Assembly: GCA_900143615.1 (NCBI GenBank)
Contig: FREU01000002.1
Location: 228,663-292,662, forward strand
From: Rhodobacteraceae bacterium Alg231-30
Lineage (GTDB): Bacteria; Pseudomonadota; Alphaproteobacteria; Rhodobacterales; Rhodobacteraceae
Direction of reading: 5' to 3'
DNA length: 64,000 nucleotides
Below are positions 34,845 through 44,121 of this stretch, piece by piece. The position numbers were made by a program, and so were the translations under genes. The notes below the pieces were generated by a model. That model worked only from the letters and a program-made list of their open reading frames with translations, did no database searches and had not been told where the DNA came from. The stretch's first letter is position 1. Each line of letters opens with the position of its first letter.

Positions 34845-36305
34845 ATGGCGATTTCAGTTGAAACCTTCTTCCTGAGCCCCGGATTTCAGGGCACCTTGCA
34901 GTCACAAATCCAACAGTTGATTGCCGAAGGCATCTTATCTGGACGGTTTCGCAAGGGTGAAAAACTCCCCTCATCTCGCCGTCTGGCCAAGCATCTTGGC
35001 GTCAGCCGGATCACCATAACACTTGCCTACACCGAGCTTCTCGCTAATGACTACCTCGCCTCGCGCGGACGGTCTGGCTATTTCGTGTCTGAGAATGCTC
35101 CGGTTCCCCCCAAGTTTTCACCTCCCAAACAGCGGGAAGACACCATCGACTGGACCCGCGCGATTGGCCGCCGCTTCACTGGCGGTGATACCCCTGAGAA
35201 ACCGCTTGATTGGGCCAACTACAAATATCCCTTTGTCTATGGCCAGACCGACCCTACCCTATTTGACCATGCCAACTGGCGACTCTGCGCAATTCAAGCC
35301 TTGGGTCAAAAAGACTTCACCTCGCTGACTGCGGATTATTACGATCAAGACGATCCACGTCTGGTGGAATTTATCGCCCGCAACACCCTTCCGCGGCGTG
35401 GCATCCTCGCCCGACCCGAAGAGATCTTGATCACTTTAGGTGCCCAAAATGCGCTCTGGATTGCAGCGCAAATCTTGTTGACGCAACGGCGCGCCGCCGC
35501 CATCGAAGACCCCTGCTATCCGGCCTTGCGTGACATTCTCAACCAATCACGATGCCACGTCACGCCACTGCAAGTGGACCATGATGGCCTCCCCCCCGAG
35601 GCGGTTGCACCCGAAACCGACGTTATTTTCACAACGCCCAGCCACCAATGCCCAACGGCAGCCACGATGCCAATCGACCGCCGCCACGCGCTCTTAAAAC
35701 ACGCTCGTGAAATCGACGCTCTGGTTGTTGAGGACGACTATGAATTTGAGATGTCCTTTCTGGACTCGCCCTCACCTGCCCTGAAATCCCTCGATACCGA
35801 AGGCCGCGTGATCTATGTTGGCAGCTTCTCCAAATCTCTGTTTCCCGGCTTGCGCCTTGGCTATCTTGTCGGCTCCGAAAGCTTTATCCGTGAGGCACGC
35901 GCCCTGCGCGCCAGCGTGCTGCGCCACCCGCCGGGGCACATCCAACGCACTGCTGCGTATTTCCTCTCGCTTGGCCATTATGATGCGCTGATCCGGCGCC
36001 TGCGTGGCGCGCTCAAATCCCGTCGCGCTGTAATGCAACATGCTATTGATGACTGTGGCCTGACGATCGCAGGCCGCGGCGCCTTTGGCGGATCGTCATT
36101 CTGGATGCAGGCGCCGCAACATGTCGACACGGCCATCCTGGCAGATCGCCTGGCCACTAATGATGTGTTGATCGAACCGGGACACGCGTTTTTCAATGCC
36201 GCCGAGCGCCCAAAAAACTTCTATCGGTTGGGGTACAGCTCCATCGCCTCCGAACGCATTCCCGAAGGTGTCTCCCGAATTGCCCAAGCTATTCGGGCCT
36301 TTTGA
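34845..36305 (+). CDS. tauR: MocR-type taurine regulator TauR
   Basis: A 486-residue GntR/MocR regulator: N-terminal winged helix (LQSQIQQLIAEGILSGRFRKGEKLPSSRRLAKHLGVSRITITLAYTELLANDYLASRGRSGYFV, about 18-82), linker, then an aminotransferase-I domain (about 130-480) with PLP lysine K330 in VGSFSKSLFPGLRLGYL and VVEDDYEFEM. MocR proteins sense an amine by forming a PLP aldimine; TauR senses taurine. Located between tpa and xsc; probable binding sites precede tpa, tauR and xsc. Confidence 0.9.
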   Translation: MAISVETFFLSPGFQGTLQSQIQQLIAEGILSGRFRKGEKLPSSRRLAKHLGVSRITITLAYTELLANDYLASRGRSGYFVSENAPVPPKFSPPKQREDTIDWTRAIGRRFTGGDTPEKPLDWANYKYPFVYGQTDPTLFDHANWRLCAIQALGQKDFTSLTADYYDQDDPRLVEFIARNTLPRRGILARPEEILITLGAQNALWIAAQILLTQRRAAAIEDPCYPALRDILNQSRCHVTPLQVDHDGLPPEAVAPETDVIFTTPSHQCPTAATMPIDRRHALLKHAREIDALVVEDDYEFEMSFLDSPSPALKSLDTEGRVIYVGSFSKSLFPGLRLGYLVGSESFIREARALRASVLRHPPGHIQRTAAYFLSLGHYDALIRRLRGALKSRRAVMQHAIDDCGLTIAGRGAFGGSSFWMQAPQHVDTAILADRLATNDVLIEPGHAFFNAAERPKNFYRLGYSSIASERIPEGVSRIAQAIRAF

Positions 36306-36306
36306 T

Positions 36307-36339
36307 TTTGGCCCTATTTGGGCGATCCATCTGGCCCTA
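36307..36339. promoter_or_regulatory. TauR-type operator upstream of xsc
   Basis: TTTGGCCCTA (36307-36316) and TCTGGCCCTA (36330-36339) are direct repeats starting 23 bp apart, beginning at the tauR stop and ending 67 bases before the xsc ATG. Same layout as the tpa site. Confidence 0.7.
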
Positions 36340-36406
36340 ACGTCCAATCCCTCAGCACCGTAATTTCATCTGGAAAACGCCTCTGGGCGAACTTGGAGTG
36401 ATTCAC

Positions 36407-38188
36407 ATGAAAATGACCACCGAAGAGGCGTTCGTCAAAACGCTGCAAAAGCACGGTATCGAGCACGCTTTTGGCATTATTGGCTCGGCGATGATGCCAA
36501 TTTCCGATCTTTTCCCCAAGGCGGGGATCATGTTCTGGGACTGCGCTCACGAAGGCTCTGCCGGTATGATGAGCGACGGCTACACCCGCGCCACCGGCAA
36601 AATGTCGATGATGATCGCCCAGAACGGTCCCGGCATCACCAACTTTGTGACCGCTGTAAAAACCGCCTATTGGAACCACACACCCCTGCTTTTGGTCACA
36701 CCTCAGGCGGCCAACAAAACTATTGGTCAGGGTGGTTTCCAAGAAGTCGAACAGATGAAGCTGTTTGAAGACATGGTCGCCTATCAGGAAGAAGTTCGCG
36801 ATCCGACCCGTGTGGCGGAAGTCCTGACCCGTGTGATTTCGCAAGCCAAACGCCTGTGTGGTCCGGCGCAACTGAACATTCCGCGCGATTTCTGGACTCA
36901 GGTTGTCGACATTGAAATCCCCGAGCCAATCGAGTTCGAAGCCTCCTCCGGTGGCACCAACTCTGTTGCTGACGCCGCGGCCCTGCTGTCCACTGCCAAA
37001 AACCCTGTCATCCTGAACGGCGCTGGCGTGGTTCTGTCTGCGGGCGGCATCCCAGCCTCAATGGCACTGGCCGAGCGTCTGGATGCACCCGTGTGTGTGG
37101 GCTATCAGCACAATGACGCCTTCCCCGGCTCTCACCCGCTGTTTGCTGGTCCTCTGGGCTACAACGGCTCCAAGGCTGGCATGGAGTTGATCAAAGACGC
37201 CGACGTGGTGCTCGCTCTTGGCACTCGTCTCAATCCATTCTCAACCTTGCCCGGCTACGGCATGGAGTACTGGCCAGCGGATGCCAAAATCATTCAGGTC
37301 GACATCAACCCCAACCGCATTGGCCTGACCAAGAAGGTCAGCGTAGGCATCGTCGGCGATGCCGCCAAAGTGGCGCACGGCATTCTGGAACAGCTCACCG
37401 AAGATGCCGGCGATGCAGGTCGCGATGACCGCAAGGCGCGCGTCTCCAAAGCCAAATCCGCATGGGCGCAGCAACTGTCCTCAATGGACCATGAGGACGA
37501 CGATCCAGGCACATCGTGGAATGAACGCGCACGAGCTGACAAACCCGATTGGATGAGCCCACGCATGGCGTGGCGCGCCATTCAATCTGCCCTGCCGCGC
37601 GAAGCTATTATCAGCTCGGACATCGGCAACAACTGCGCCATCGGCAACGCCTATCCGGATTTTGACCAAGGCCGCAAATACCTCGCGCCTGGCCTATTTG
37701 GTCCTTGTGGCTATGGCCTGCCCGCCATCGTTGGCGCTAAAATCGGCCAGCCCGACGTGCCGGTCTGTGGCTTTGCGGGTGACGGCGCATTTGGTATCGC
37801 GGTGAACGAACTGACAGCCATTGGTCGTGGCGAATGGCCAGCGGTCACGCAAATCGTGTTCCGCAACTATCAGTGGGGCGCTGAAAAGCGTAACTCGACC
37901 CTTTGGTTTGACGACAACTTTGTTGGCACCGAACTGGACACGTCGGTGTCTTATGCCGGTATCGCGCAGGCCTGTGGCCTTGAAGGTGTTGTTGCCCGCA
38001 CCATGGACGAGCTGACGGCCGCGTTGAAAAAGGCGCTAGACGATCAGATGAACCACGGCAAAACCACCTTGATCGAAGCCATGATCAACCAAGAACTGGG
38101 CGAACCTTTCCGTCGCGACGCGATGAAGAAACCTGTCTCCGTTGCCGGTATCGACGCTGCGGACATGGTCCCGCAGAAGGCCAGCTAA
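36407..38188 (+). CDS. xsc: Sulfoacetaldehyde acetyltransferase
   Basis: A thiamine-diphosphate enzyme that converts sulfoacetaldehyde and phosphate to acetyl phosphate and sulfite. The 593-residue protein shows the Xsc N terminus KMTTEEAFVKTLQKHGIEHAFGIIGSAMMPISDLFPKAG, the HEGSAGMMSDGYTRATGK and QNGPGITNFVTA segments, and the ThDP motif GFAGDGAFGIAVNELTAIGRGEWPAVTQIVFRNYQWG. GGAG lies 8 bases before ATG 36407; a GTG nine bases earlier is less likely. Cytoplasmic. Followed by a hairpin shared with the convergent pta gene. Confidence 0.96.
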   Translation: MKMTTEEAFVKTLQKHGIEHAFGIIGSAMMPISDLFPKAGIMFWDCAHEGSAGMMSDGYTRATGKMSMMIAQNGPGITNFVTAVKTAYWNHTPLLLVTPQAANKTIGQGGFQEVEQMKLFEDMVAYQEEVRDPTRVAEVLTRVISQAKRLCGPAQLNIPRDFWTQVVDIEIPEPIEFEASSGGTNSVADAAALLSTAKNPVILNGAGVVLSAGGIPASMALAERLDAPVCVGYQHNDAFPGSHPLFAGPLGYNGSKAGMELIKDADVVLALGTRLNPFSTLPGYGMEYWPADAKIIQVDINPNRIGLTKKVSVGIVGDAAKVAHGILEQLTEDAGDAGRDDRKARVSKAKSAWAQQLSSMDHEDDDPGTSWNERARADKPDWMSPRMAWRAIQSALPREAIISSDIGNNCAIGNAYPDFDQGRKYLAPGLFGPCGYGLPAIVGAKIGQPDVPVCGFAGDGAFGIAVNELTAIGRGEWPAVTQIVFRNYQWGAEKRNSTLWFDDNFVGTELDTSVSYAGIAQACGLEGVVARTMDELTAALKKALDDQMNHGKTTLIEAMINQELGEPFRRDAMKKPVSVAGIDAADMVPQKAS

Positions 38189-38244
38189 GGTCTTGTCAGG
38201 GGGGAAACTTACAAAGATCAGCAGATCGACTCATATTTCGGTCC

Positions 38245-38274
38245 GCGCCTGCCAGCCTCACAGCAGGCAGGCGC
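38245..38274. terminator. Hairpin between convergent xsc and pta
   Basis: GCGCCTGCC (38245-38253) pairs perfectly with GGCAGGCGC (38266-38274), 12-base loop. No strong T-run on either side. Confidence 0.5.
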
Positions 38275-38287
38275 AAGCTGTGTCACG

Positions 38288-39139
38288 TTACCCCAATGCC
38301 AAGGCCACCGCCGTTGCGTTCACAATGTCATCAACCGTTGCGCCACGGCTTAAGTCACAAACCGGACGCCGGAAACCTTGCAGAATTGGCCCCAGCGCCT
38401 GCGCTCCAGCCAATTCCTGCGCCAGCTTATATGCAATGTTGCCCGCATCAAGATTGGGAAACACCAGAACATTTGCATCCCCTGCCCCCAAACCTTTCAA
38501 CGCGGCCACTTGCGGATTGAGCGCAGCATCGCCTTGCAAGGGACCGGCAAACCCCGTGGCTTCAACGGCGGCGCGCACCTTGTCCACGCTTGCACCTGCG
38601 CCCGATGCACCCGTTGAAAATGACAACAGCGCCACTCGGGCCTCATCGAGCAATGCTGCGCCGCTGCGCGCGGAGGCCTGCGCAATCGCTGCCAATCCTT
38701 CAGCATCCGGATCAACATTCAAACCACAATCCGCAAAAATCATCTCGCGCCCGTCGGGAAATCGCATCAGGAAAAACGATGAAGGTAAGCTGACCCCATC
38801 GGCCAAACCGATCGCGATGCTTGCGGCTTCAATGACCTTTTTTGTCGACGCCACAGCGCCCGCCACCATCGCATCCGCTTCGCCCGCCGCAACCATCGCA
38901 GCTGCGCGATACAGATCCCGGGTCAACATGCGCCGCGCCAAAGCTTCTTTGAGACCACGTGCCTCGACCAGCGCCGCAACATACGCTTCCGTATTGTCGC
39001 CCGGTAAAACCGGCTCACAAATGCCTTCGCTTTTCAAACGCGCCGCCGCTTCGGCAACACGCGCATCATCCATTTCCGGCATTACGACACGCGCTTTGCG
39101 GGCCTTCGCGCCTGCTATGGCCTTCTCTAGTGCTGACAT
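38288..39139 (-). CDS. pta: Phosphate acetyltransferase, compact form
   Basis: Converts acetyl phosphate from Xsc to acetyl-CoA. The 283-residue protein starts SALEKAIAGAKARKARVVMPEMDDARVAEAAARL and contains GEADAMVAGAVASTKKVIEAA, LPSSFFLMRFPDG, FADCGLNVDPDAEGLAAIAQASA, ARVALLSFSTGASG, GDANVLVFPNLDAGNIAYKLAQELAGAQALGPILQGFRRPVCDLSRGATVDDIV. It is about 40-50 residues shorter than the usual single-domain Pta; the gap lies around residues 35-50. ATG 39139 has GGGGAGGA upstream. Faces xsc and is divergent from the citrate synthase gene, 33 bases away. Confidence 0.9.
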   Translation of the reverse strand: MSALEKAIAGAKARKARVVMPEMDDARVAEAAARLKSEGICEPVLPGDNTEAYVAALVEARGLKEALARRMLTRDLYRAAAMVAAGEADAMVAGAVASTKKVIEAASIAIGLADGVSLPSSFFLMRFPDGREMIFADCGLNVDPDAEGLAAIAQASARSGAALLDEARVALLSFSTGASGAGASVDKVRAAVEATGFAGPLQGDAALNPQVAALKGLGAGDANVLVFPNLDAGNIAYKLAQELAGAQALGPILQGFRRPVCDLSRGATVDDIVNATAVALALG

Positions 39140-39172
39140 ACATCCTCCCCAGTTTTCACAAAGGAGACATTC

Positions 39173-40309
39173 GTGACCGAAAACGTCAAGATCAACCGTG
39201 GCCTCAAAGGGGTCTATTTCGAACGCTCGGGCGTCAGCCACATCGATGGCTCCAAAGGCGAGCTGAGCTATCGCGGCTATTCCATCCACGATCTCGCCAC
39301 CCAATCGACCTTCGAAGAAGTCTGCTATCTGCTCATCCACGGCGAGCTTCCGACAGCCTCGCAACTGAGTGACTTCGACAGCCAGCTCAAGGCCAACCGT
39401 GAGCTGCCTCCCGAAGTTCTCGACATCATCCGCGCCACCGCGTCAGGTCATCCGATGGACGTCCTGCGTACCGCAGTCTCTGCCCTCGCAGCCCTTGAGC
39501 CTGCGAGCCAAGACACCGCTGAGGGCGCGTTTCTGGCCAATGGCATCCGCCTGACGTCTCAGGTCCCGATGATCATCGCCGCGCATGAAGCCATCCGCAA
39601 CGGCCGCGATCCTGTAGCTGCGGACAAAACCCTCAGTCATGCCGCCAACTGGCTCTGGATGCTCAAGGGTGAAAAACCTTCCGAGGACGCGGCCAAACTG
39701 GCCGACATCGACTTTATCCTGCACGCCGAACACGGCGCCAATGCCAGCTCCTTTGCGGCCCGTGTCACCATCGGCACCGACACCAACCTGCACGGCGGCA
39801 TTGTCTCGGCCCTCGCCACGCTAGCCGGCCCTGCCCACGGCGGCGCCGCCGAAGATGTGATGAAAATGGTCACCGAAATCGGTACTCCGGACAACGCAGC
39901 CGCCTATGTCAAAGCCAAACGCGCCAATCGCGAGGCCGTGACCGGCTTTGGCCACCGAGTCTACCGCGCGGAAGACCCTCGCGCGCGTCACATGCGCGAC
40001 GGTGTCAAGAAACTTGGCGAGGAAATGGGCGCGCCCGAGTGGTACGAAATCCTGCAAGGCGTCGTGGAAGCGATGAAACCCTACGCCCGCCACGGCCTGA
40101 ATGTGAACGTCGATTTCTATTCCGGTGTGATCTACCAACTCCATGGCATCCCGATGGACCTATATGTGCCAATCTTTGCTATCGGCCGCATGCCTGGCTG
40201 GATCATCCAATGTATGGACCAGCAAGAGAGCAACATCCTGATCCGTCCGCTCACGCTCTACAACGGACCTGACATGCGCCCCTATGTTTCCATGGACGAC
40301 CGCGCATGA
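39173..40309 (+). CDS. Citrate/2-methylcitrate synthase-family protein
   Basis: Condenses acetyl-CoA or propionyl-CoA with oxaloacetate. The 378-residue protein has VYFERSGVSHIDGSKGELSYRGYSIHDLA, DFILHAEHGANASSFAARVTIGTDTNLHGGIVSALATLAGPAHGGAAEDV, GFGHRVYRAEDPRARHM and LNVNVDFYSGVIYQLHGIP, carrying the catalytic His/His/Asp set. It is shorter than the housekeeping type (about 430), closer to short citrate or methylcitrate synthases. GTG start with AAAGGAG upstream. Adjacent to pta, it could receive acetyl-CoA from taurine; main citrate synthase is probably elsewhere. Confidence 0.87.
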   Translation: MTENVKINRGLKGVYFERSGVSHIDGSKGELSYRGYSIHDLATQSTFEEVCYLLIHGELPTASQLSDFDSQLKANRELPPEVLDIIRATASGHPMDVLRTAVSALAALEPASQDTAEGAFLANGIRLTSQVPMIIAAHEAIRNGRDPVAADKTLSHAANWLWMLKGEKPSEDAAKLADIDFILHAEHGANASSFAARVTIGTDTNLHGGIVSALATLAGPAHGGAAEDVMKMVTEIGTPDNAAAYVKAKRANREAVTGFGHRVYRAEDPRARHMRDGVKKLGEEMGAPEWYEILQGVVEAMKPYARHGLNVNVDFYSGVIYQLHGIPMDLYVPIFAIGRMPGWIIQCMDQQESNILIRPLTLYNGPDMRPYVSMDDRA

Positions 40310-40391
40310 ACGTTATTTCGAAATTGATGCCCCTTGCTCGACGGTGGCGAATTGATGCACCAATGATGCACATTAACTTCAAGGCGCGCCC

Positions 40392-43223
40392 ATGACCTTT
40401 CAGCAGCCCAAGCTCGACACCTCTCCCCCTGTCTCGGATGAGGTCCGCCAGACCACCTGCTACATGTGCGCCTGTCGCTGCGGCATTAACGTGCACATGA
40501 AAGAAGACGCCAACGGCAAAAAACAAGTTGCCTATATCGAAGGCAACCGCGACCATCCGGTCAACAAAGGTGTGCTCTGCGCCAAAGGCTCAGCTGGCAT
40601 CATGCAAGTCAACGCACCTTCGCGCCTTAAAAAGCCCCTTAAACGCGTCGGGCCGCGCGGCTCTGGCGAGTTTGAAGAAATCTCTTGGGAAGAGGCCCTC
40701 AACACGGCTGTTGGCTGGCTCACGGAACTGCACGAAACTGCGCCGCAAAAGCTTGCCTTTTTCACAGGCCGCGACCAATCGCAGTCCTTCACATCCTTCT
40801 GGGCGCAACACTTTGGCACACCCAACTATGCCGCCCATGGCGGCTTCTGCTCTGTCAATATGGCAGCGGCAGGCATCTATACGATGGGCGGCGCGTTCTG
40901 GGAGTTTGGTCAACCTGACTGGGACCGCACCAAACTGTTCATGATCTTTGGCGTCGCTGAAGATCACGACAGCAACCCGATTAAAATTGGTCTGGGCAAA
41001 CTCAAGGCCCGTGGTGCCAAAGTCATCGGCGTGAACCCTGTGCGCTCTGGCTACAATGCGATTGCAGACGAATGGGTTGGCATCACTCCCGGCACGGACG
41101 GCCTTTTCATCCTGTCGCTGGTGCACGAGCTGATGAAGGCTGGCAAAATCGATCTGACCTATCTGGCGCAATACACCAACGCGCCGGTTTTGGTGGATGC
41201 CGAAACCGGTCTCTTGATGCGCGACGAGAATGGCAAACAGCTGGTCATCGACCGCACCACTGGCAAGCTCACACCCTTTGACCAAAAAGGCGTGCGTCCT
41301 GATCTCTCAGCCAGCCACCGCCACGCTGGTGTGACCCACAAAACTGTCATGGCGATCATGGCCGAGAAATATCTCGACCCTCAATATGCGCCAGAAGCGG
41401 TGGCCGACCGCACCGGAATCTCAGCTCAAAAGATAAAAACCATCGCTGCCGAGCTCGCCCGCGTCGCCTTTGACGAGGCGTTTGAACTGGAACAGGAGTG
41501 GACCGACTTCCGCGGCGAAACCCACAAAACCATGACCGGTCGTCCTGTCAGCTTTCACGCCATGCGCGGTATCTCGGCCCACTCCAATGGCTTCCAGACC
41601 TGCCGCGCCCTACATGTGCTGCAAATCCTTTTGGGCACCGTCGAGGTACCCGGTGGCTTCCGCTTCAAACCACCCTATCCAAAACCGGTTGAGGCGCATC
41701 CGACCCCGCACGGCTATGGCCGCCCCGGCAAGCCGCTGGCAGGCCCGCACCTCGGCTTCCCGCGTGGCCCCGAAGATTTGCAGCTGCAAGAAGACGGCAC
41801 CGCCTGCCGCATCGACAAAGCCTTCACATGGGAAAACCCCATGTCCGTACATGGCCTAATGCATATGGTGATCTCCAACGCCCACGCGCAGGATCCCTAC
41901 CCGATCGACACGCTGTTCATGTATATGGCCAACATGTCGTGGAACTCGTCGATGAACACCTCCGGTGTGATGAAGATGCTCACCGACCGCAATGACGATG
42001 GCGGCTATCGCATCCCGCGCATCATCTATTCCGATGCTTACAATTCGGAAATGGTGGCCTATGCCGACCTCATACTGCCGGACACCACCTATCTGGAACG
42101 CCACGACTGTATCTCGCTGCTTGATCGCCCGATTTGCGAAGCCGACGGCGCAGCCGACGCCATCCGCTGGCCCGTGGTCGAACCCGACCGCGACGTGCGC
42201 GGCTTCCAATCTGTGCTGATTGAACTTGGCGCGCGCATCGGCCTGCCGCATTTCCTCAACGAGGACGGCACGCCAAAATGGAAAGACTACGCGGATTACA
42301 TCGTGAACCACGAACGCCGCCCCGGTGTTGGCCCCTTGGCAGGGTTCCGCGGAGAAGACGGCGATCAATTTGGCCGCGGCGAGGTCAATCCAGAGCAGCT
42401 GGACCGCTACATCGAAAACGGCGGCTTCGCGATCCAGCACATTCCCGAAGAAGCGCTTTATATGAAGCCGTGGAACAAAGCCTATCAGGACTGGGCCGTC
42501 GAAATTGGATTGTATGATGCGCCACAGCCTTTCCTGTTCCAACTCTACGTCGAACCGATGCGCAAATTCCAACGCGCCGCCGAAGGCCACGGCGATATTC
42601 AACCGCCGGATCATCTGCGCGACCGCCTCACCGAGGTCATGGACCCGCTGCCGATCTGGTATGCGCCATTTGAGGACAGCGCGGTGGACACCGAAGAATT
42701 TGACGTACACGCCCTGACCCAACGCCCGATGGCAATGTATCACAGCTGGGGCACGCAAAACGCGTGGCTGCGCCAATTACACGGCCACAACCCGCTCTAT
42801 CTGCCAACCAAGCTCTGGGAAAAACATGGGCTTTCTGAGGGCGACTGGGTGCGCGTCACTTCGGCCCACGGCGAAATCACCGTGCCTGTGGCGCATCAGG
42901 CGGCGCTCAATGAGAACACCGTCTGGACTTGGAACGCGATTGGCAAACGCAAAGGCACTTGGGCACTGGATGGCGACACGCCGGAAAACACCAAAGGCTT
43001 TTTACTCAACCACCTGATCCACGAGCTCTTGCCGCCCAAAGGCGACGGGCTGCGCTGGAACAACTCGGATCCGATCACAGGTCAGGCCGCTTGGTTTGAT
43101 CTGCGTGTGAAAATCGAAAAAGTCGCGGCACCAACCGAAGCTGTCAGCCAGCCTTCATTTGAGCCGCTACAATCCTCCGTGCCGTCCGGCCCAGATGCGC
43201 TAAAATGGAAGGTGGGCAAATGA
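40392..43223 (+). CDS. soeA: Sulfite dehydrogenase (quinone), molybdopterin subunit
   Basis: Large subunit of the cytoplasm-facing SoeABC complex that oxidises sulfite to sulfate. The 943-residue DMSO-reductase-family protein has a 4Fe-4S site at C23-x2-C26-x3-C30 and C63, molybdopterin motifs (FFTGRDQSQSF, VAEDHDSNPIKIGLGKLKARGAKVIGVNPVRSGYNAIADEWVGITPGTDG), a candidate Mo-ligand C153 in HGGFCSVN, and the C-terminal molydopterin-binding domain (DWVRVTSAHGEITVPVAHQ). No Tat signal, consistent with Soe. A formate dehydrogenase or polysulfide reductase is the alternative; context of taurine-derived sulfite favours Soe. Confidence 0.88.
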   Translation: MTFQQPKLDTSPPVSDEVRQTTCYMCACRCGINVHMKEDANGKKQVAYIEGNRDHPVNKGVLCAKGSAGIMQVNAPSRLKKPLKRVGPRGSGEFEEISWEEALNTAVGWLTELHETAPQKLAFFTGRDQSQSFTSFWAQHFGTPNYAAHGGFCSVNMAAAGIYTMGGAFWEFGQPDWDRTKLFMIFGVAEDHDSNPIKIGLGKLKARGAKVIGVNPVRSGYNAIADEWVGITPGTDGLFILSLVHELMKAGKIDLTYLAQYTNAPVLVDAETGLLMRDENGKQLVIDRTTGKLTPFDQKGVRPDLSASHRHAGVTHKTVMAIMAEKYLDPQYAPEAVADRTGISAQKIKTIAAELARVAFDEAFELEQEWTDFRGETHKTMTGRPVSFHAMRGISAHSNGFQTCRALHVLQILLGTVEVPGGFRFKPPYPKPVEAHPTPHGYGRPGKPLAGPHLGFPRGPEDLQLQEDGTACRIDKAFTWENPMSVHGLMHMVISNAHAQDPYPIDTLFMYMANMSWNSSMNTSGVMKMLTDRNDDGGYRIPRIIYSDAYNSEMVAYADLILPDTTYLERHDCISLLDRPICEADGAADAIRWPVVEPDRDVRGFQSVLIELGARIGLPHFLNEDGTPKWKDYADYIVNHERRPGVGPLAGFRGEDGDQFGRGEVNPEQLDRYIENGGFAIQHIPEEALYMKPWNKAYQDWAVEIGLYDAPQPFLFQLYVEPMRKFQRAAEGHGDIQPPDHLRDRLTEVMDPLPIWYAPFEDSAVDTEEFDVHALTQRPMAMYHSWGTQNAWLRQLHGHNPLYLPTKLWEKHGLSEGDWVRVTSAHGEITVPVAHQAALNENTVWTWNAIGKRKGTWALDGDTPENTKGFLLNHLIHELLPPKGDGLRWNNSDPITGQAAWFDLRVKIEKVAAPTEAVSQPSFEPLQSSVPSGPDALKWKVGK

Positions 43224-43359
43224 CCTTCCCCAGACCTTCTCTTCTGCAGAAATACTTCGGGGGACTCGCGGCTTGCCGCGATGGGGGCAGCGCCCCCGAC
43301 ACCCAAAATCACACCGTCGCGATACCGTCGCAATACCGACGCAATACAGACAGGTTAAA
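43224..43359. repeat. Spacer with palindromes and a dispersed-repeat segment
   Basis: Between soeA and soeB. Contains CTTCTCTTCTGCAGAAATACTT (43236-43257), whose last 15 bases recur with one mismatch at 50070-50084, then CGCGG/CCGCG and GGGGGC/GCCCCC inverted repeats (43269-43295). Such GC palindromes are common between Rhodobacterales genes; here they interrupt an operon that is otherwise tightly packed. Confidence 0.6.
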
Positions 43360-44121
43360 ATGACCGATTTACCCACACATACCGACCGCAAACTCGGCCT
43401 CGTGATTGATCTGGACACCTGCGTCGGCTGCCACGCCTGCGTGATCTCCTGCAAGGGCTGGAACACCGAAAACTACGGCGCGCCGCTCTCTGATCAACGC
43501 CCCTATGGGGATGAGCCGATGGGCACCTTCCTCAACCGCGTGCACAGCTATGAGGTCCAGCCCGAAGTTGGATCAGCGCAAACCGTGCACTTTCCAAAGT
43601 CTTGTTTACATTGCGAAGCTGCGCCCTGCGTCACCGTTTGTCCGACAGGCGCCAGCTACAAGCGGGTCGAAGACGGCATTGTGCTGGTGAACGAAGACAG
43701 CTGCATCGGCTGCGGGCTTTGCGCATGGGCCTGCCCCTATGGCGCACGCGAAATGGATCAGGCTGAAGGTGTGATGAAGAAATGCACCCTCTGCGTGGAC
43801 CGCATCTACAATGAAAACCTCCCCGAAGAAGATCGCGAACCCTCCTGCGTGCGCACCTGCCCCGCCGGCGCCCGTCACTTTGGAGATTTCGCGGATCCAA
43901 ATTCGAACGTCAGCCAACTGGTTGAAAACAGAGGTGGATTTGACCTGATGCCAGAAATGGGCACCCAGCCTGTGAACAAATATCTGCCCCCACGCCCCAA
44001 AGACAGCTGGGACAATGAAAGCCTTCTGGCGCCGCTTCTGGCGCCCGTCGCCCAAGAGCCCCAAGGCTTTCTTGGATGGCTTGACAAAGCGCTTGATAAA
44101 CTGCCCGGAGGGCCAACCTAA
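43360..44121 (+). CDS. soeB: Sulfite dehydrogenase, iron-sulfur subunit
   Basis: A 253-residue electron-transfer subunit with four ferredoxin-type cysteine groups: CVGCHACVISCKGWN, CLHCEAAPCVTVCPTG, CIGCGLCAWACPYGA and CTLCVDRI...CVRTCPAG, giving four Fe-S clusters. It carries electrons from SoeA to the membrane subunit. ATG 43360 begins TDLPTHTDRKLGLVIDLDTC; the frame stays open to 43273 but has no better start. The stop shares one base with the soeC ATG. Confidence 0.9.
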   Translation: MTDLPTHTDRKLGLVIDLDTCVGCHACVISCKGWNTENYGAPLSDQRPYGDEPMGTFLNRVHSYEVQPEVGSAQTVHFPKSCLHCEAAPCVTVCPTGASYKRVEDGIVLVNEDSCIGCGLCAWACPYGAREMDQAEGVMKKCTLCVDRIYNENLPEEDREPSCVRTCPAGARHFGDFADPNSNVSQLVENRGGFDLMPEMGTQPVNKYLPPRPKDSWDNESLLAPLLAPVAQEPQGFLGWLDKALDKLPGGPT

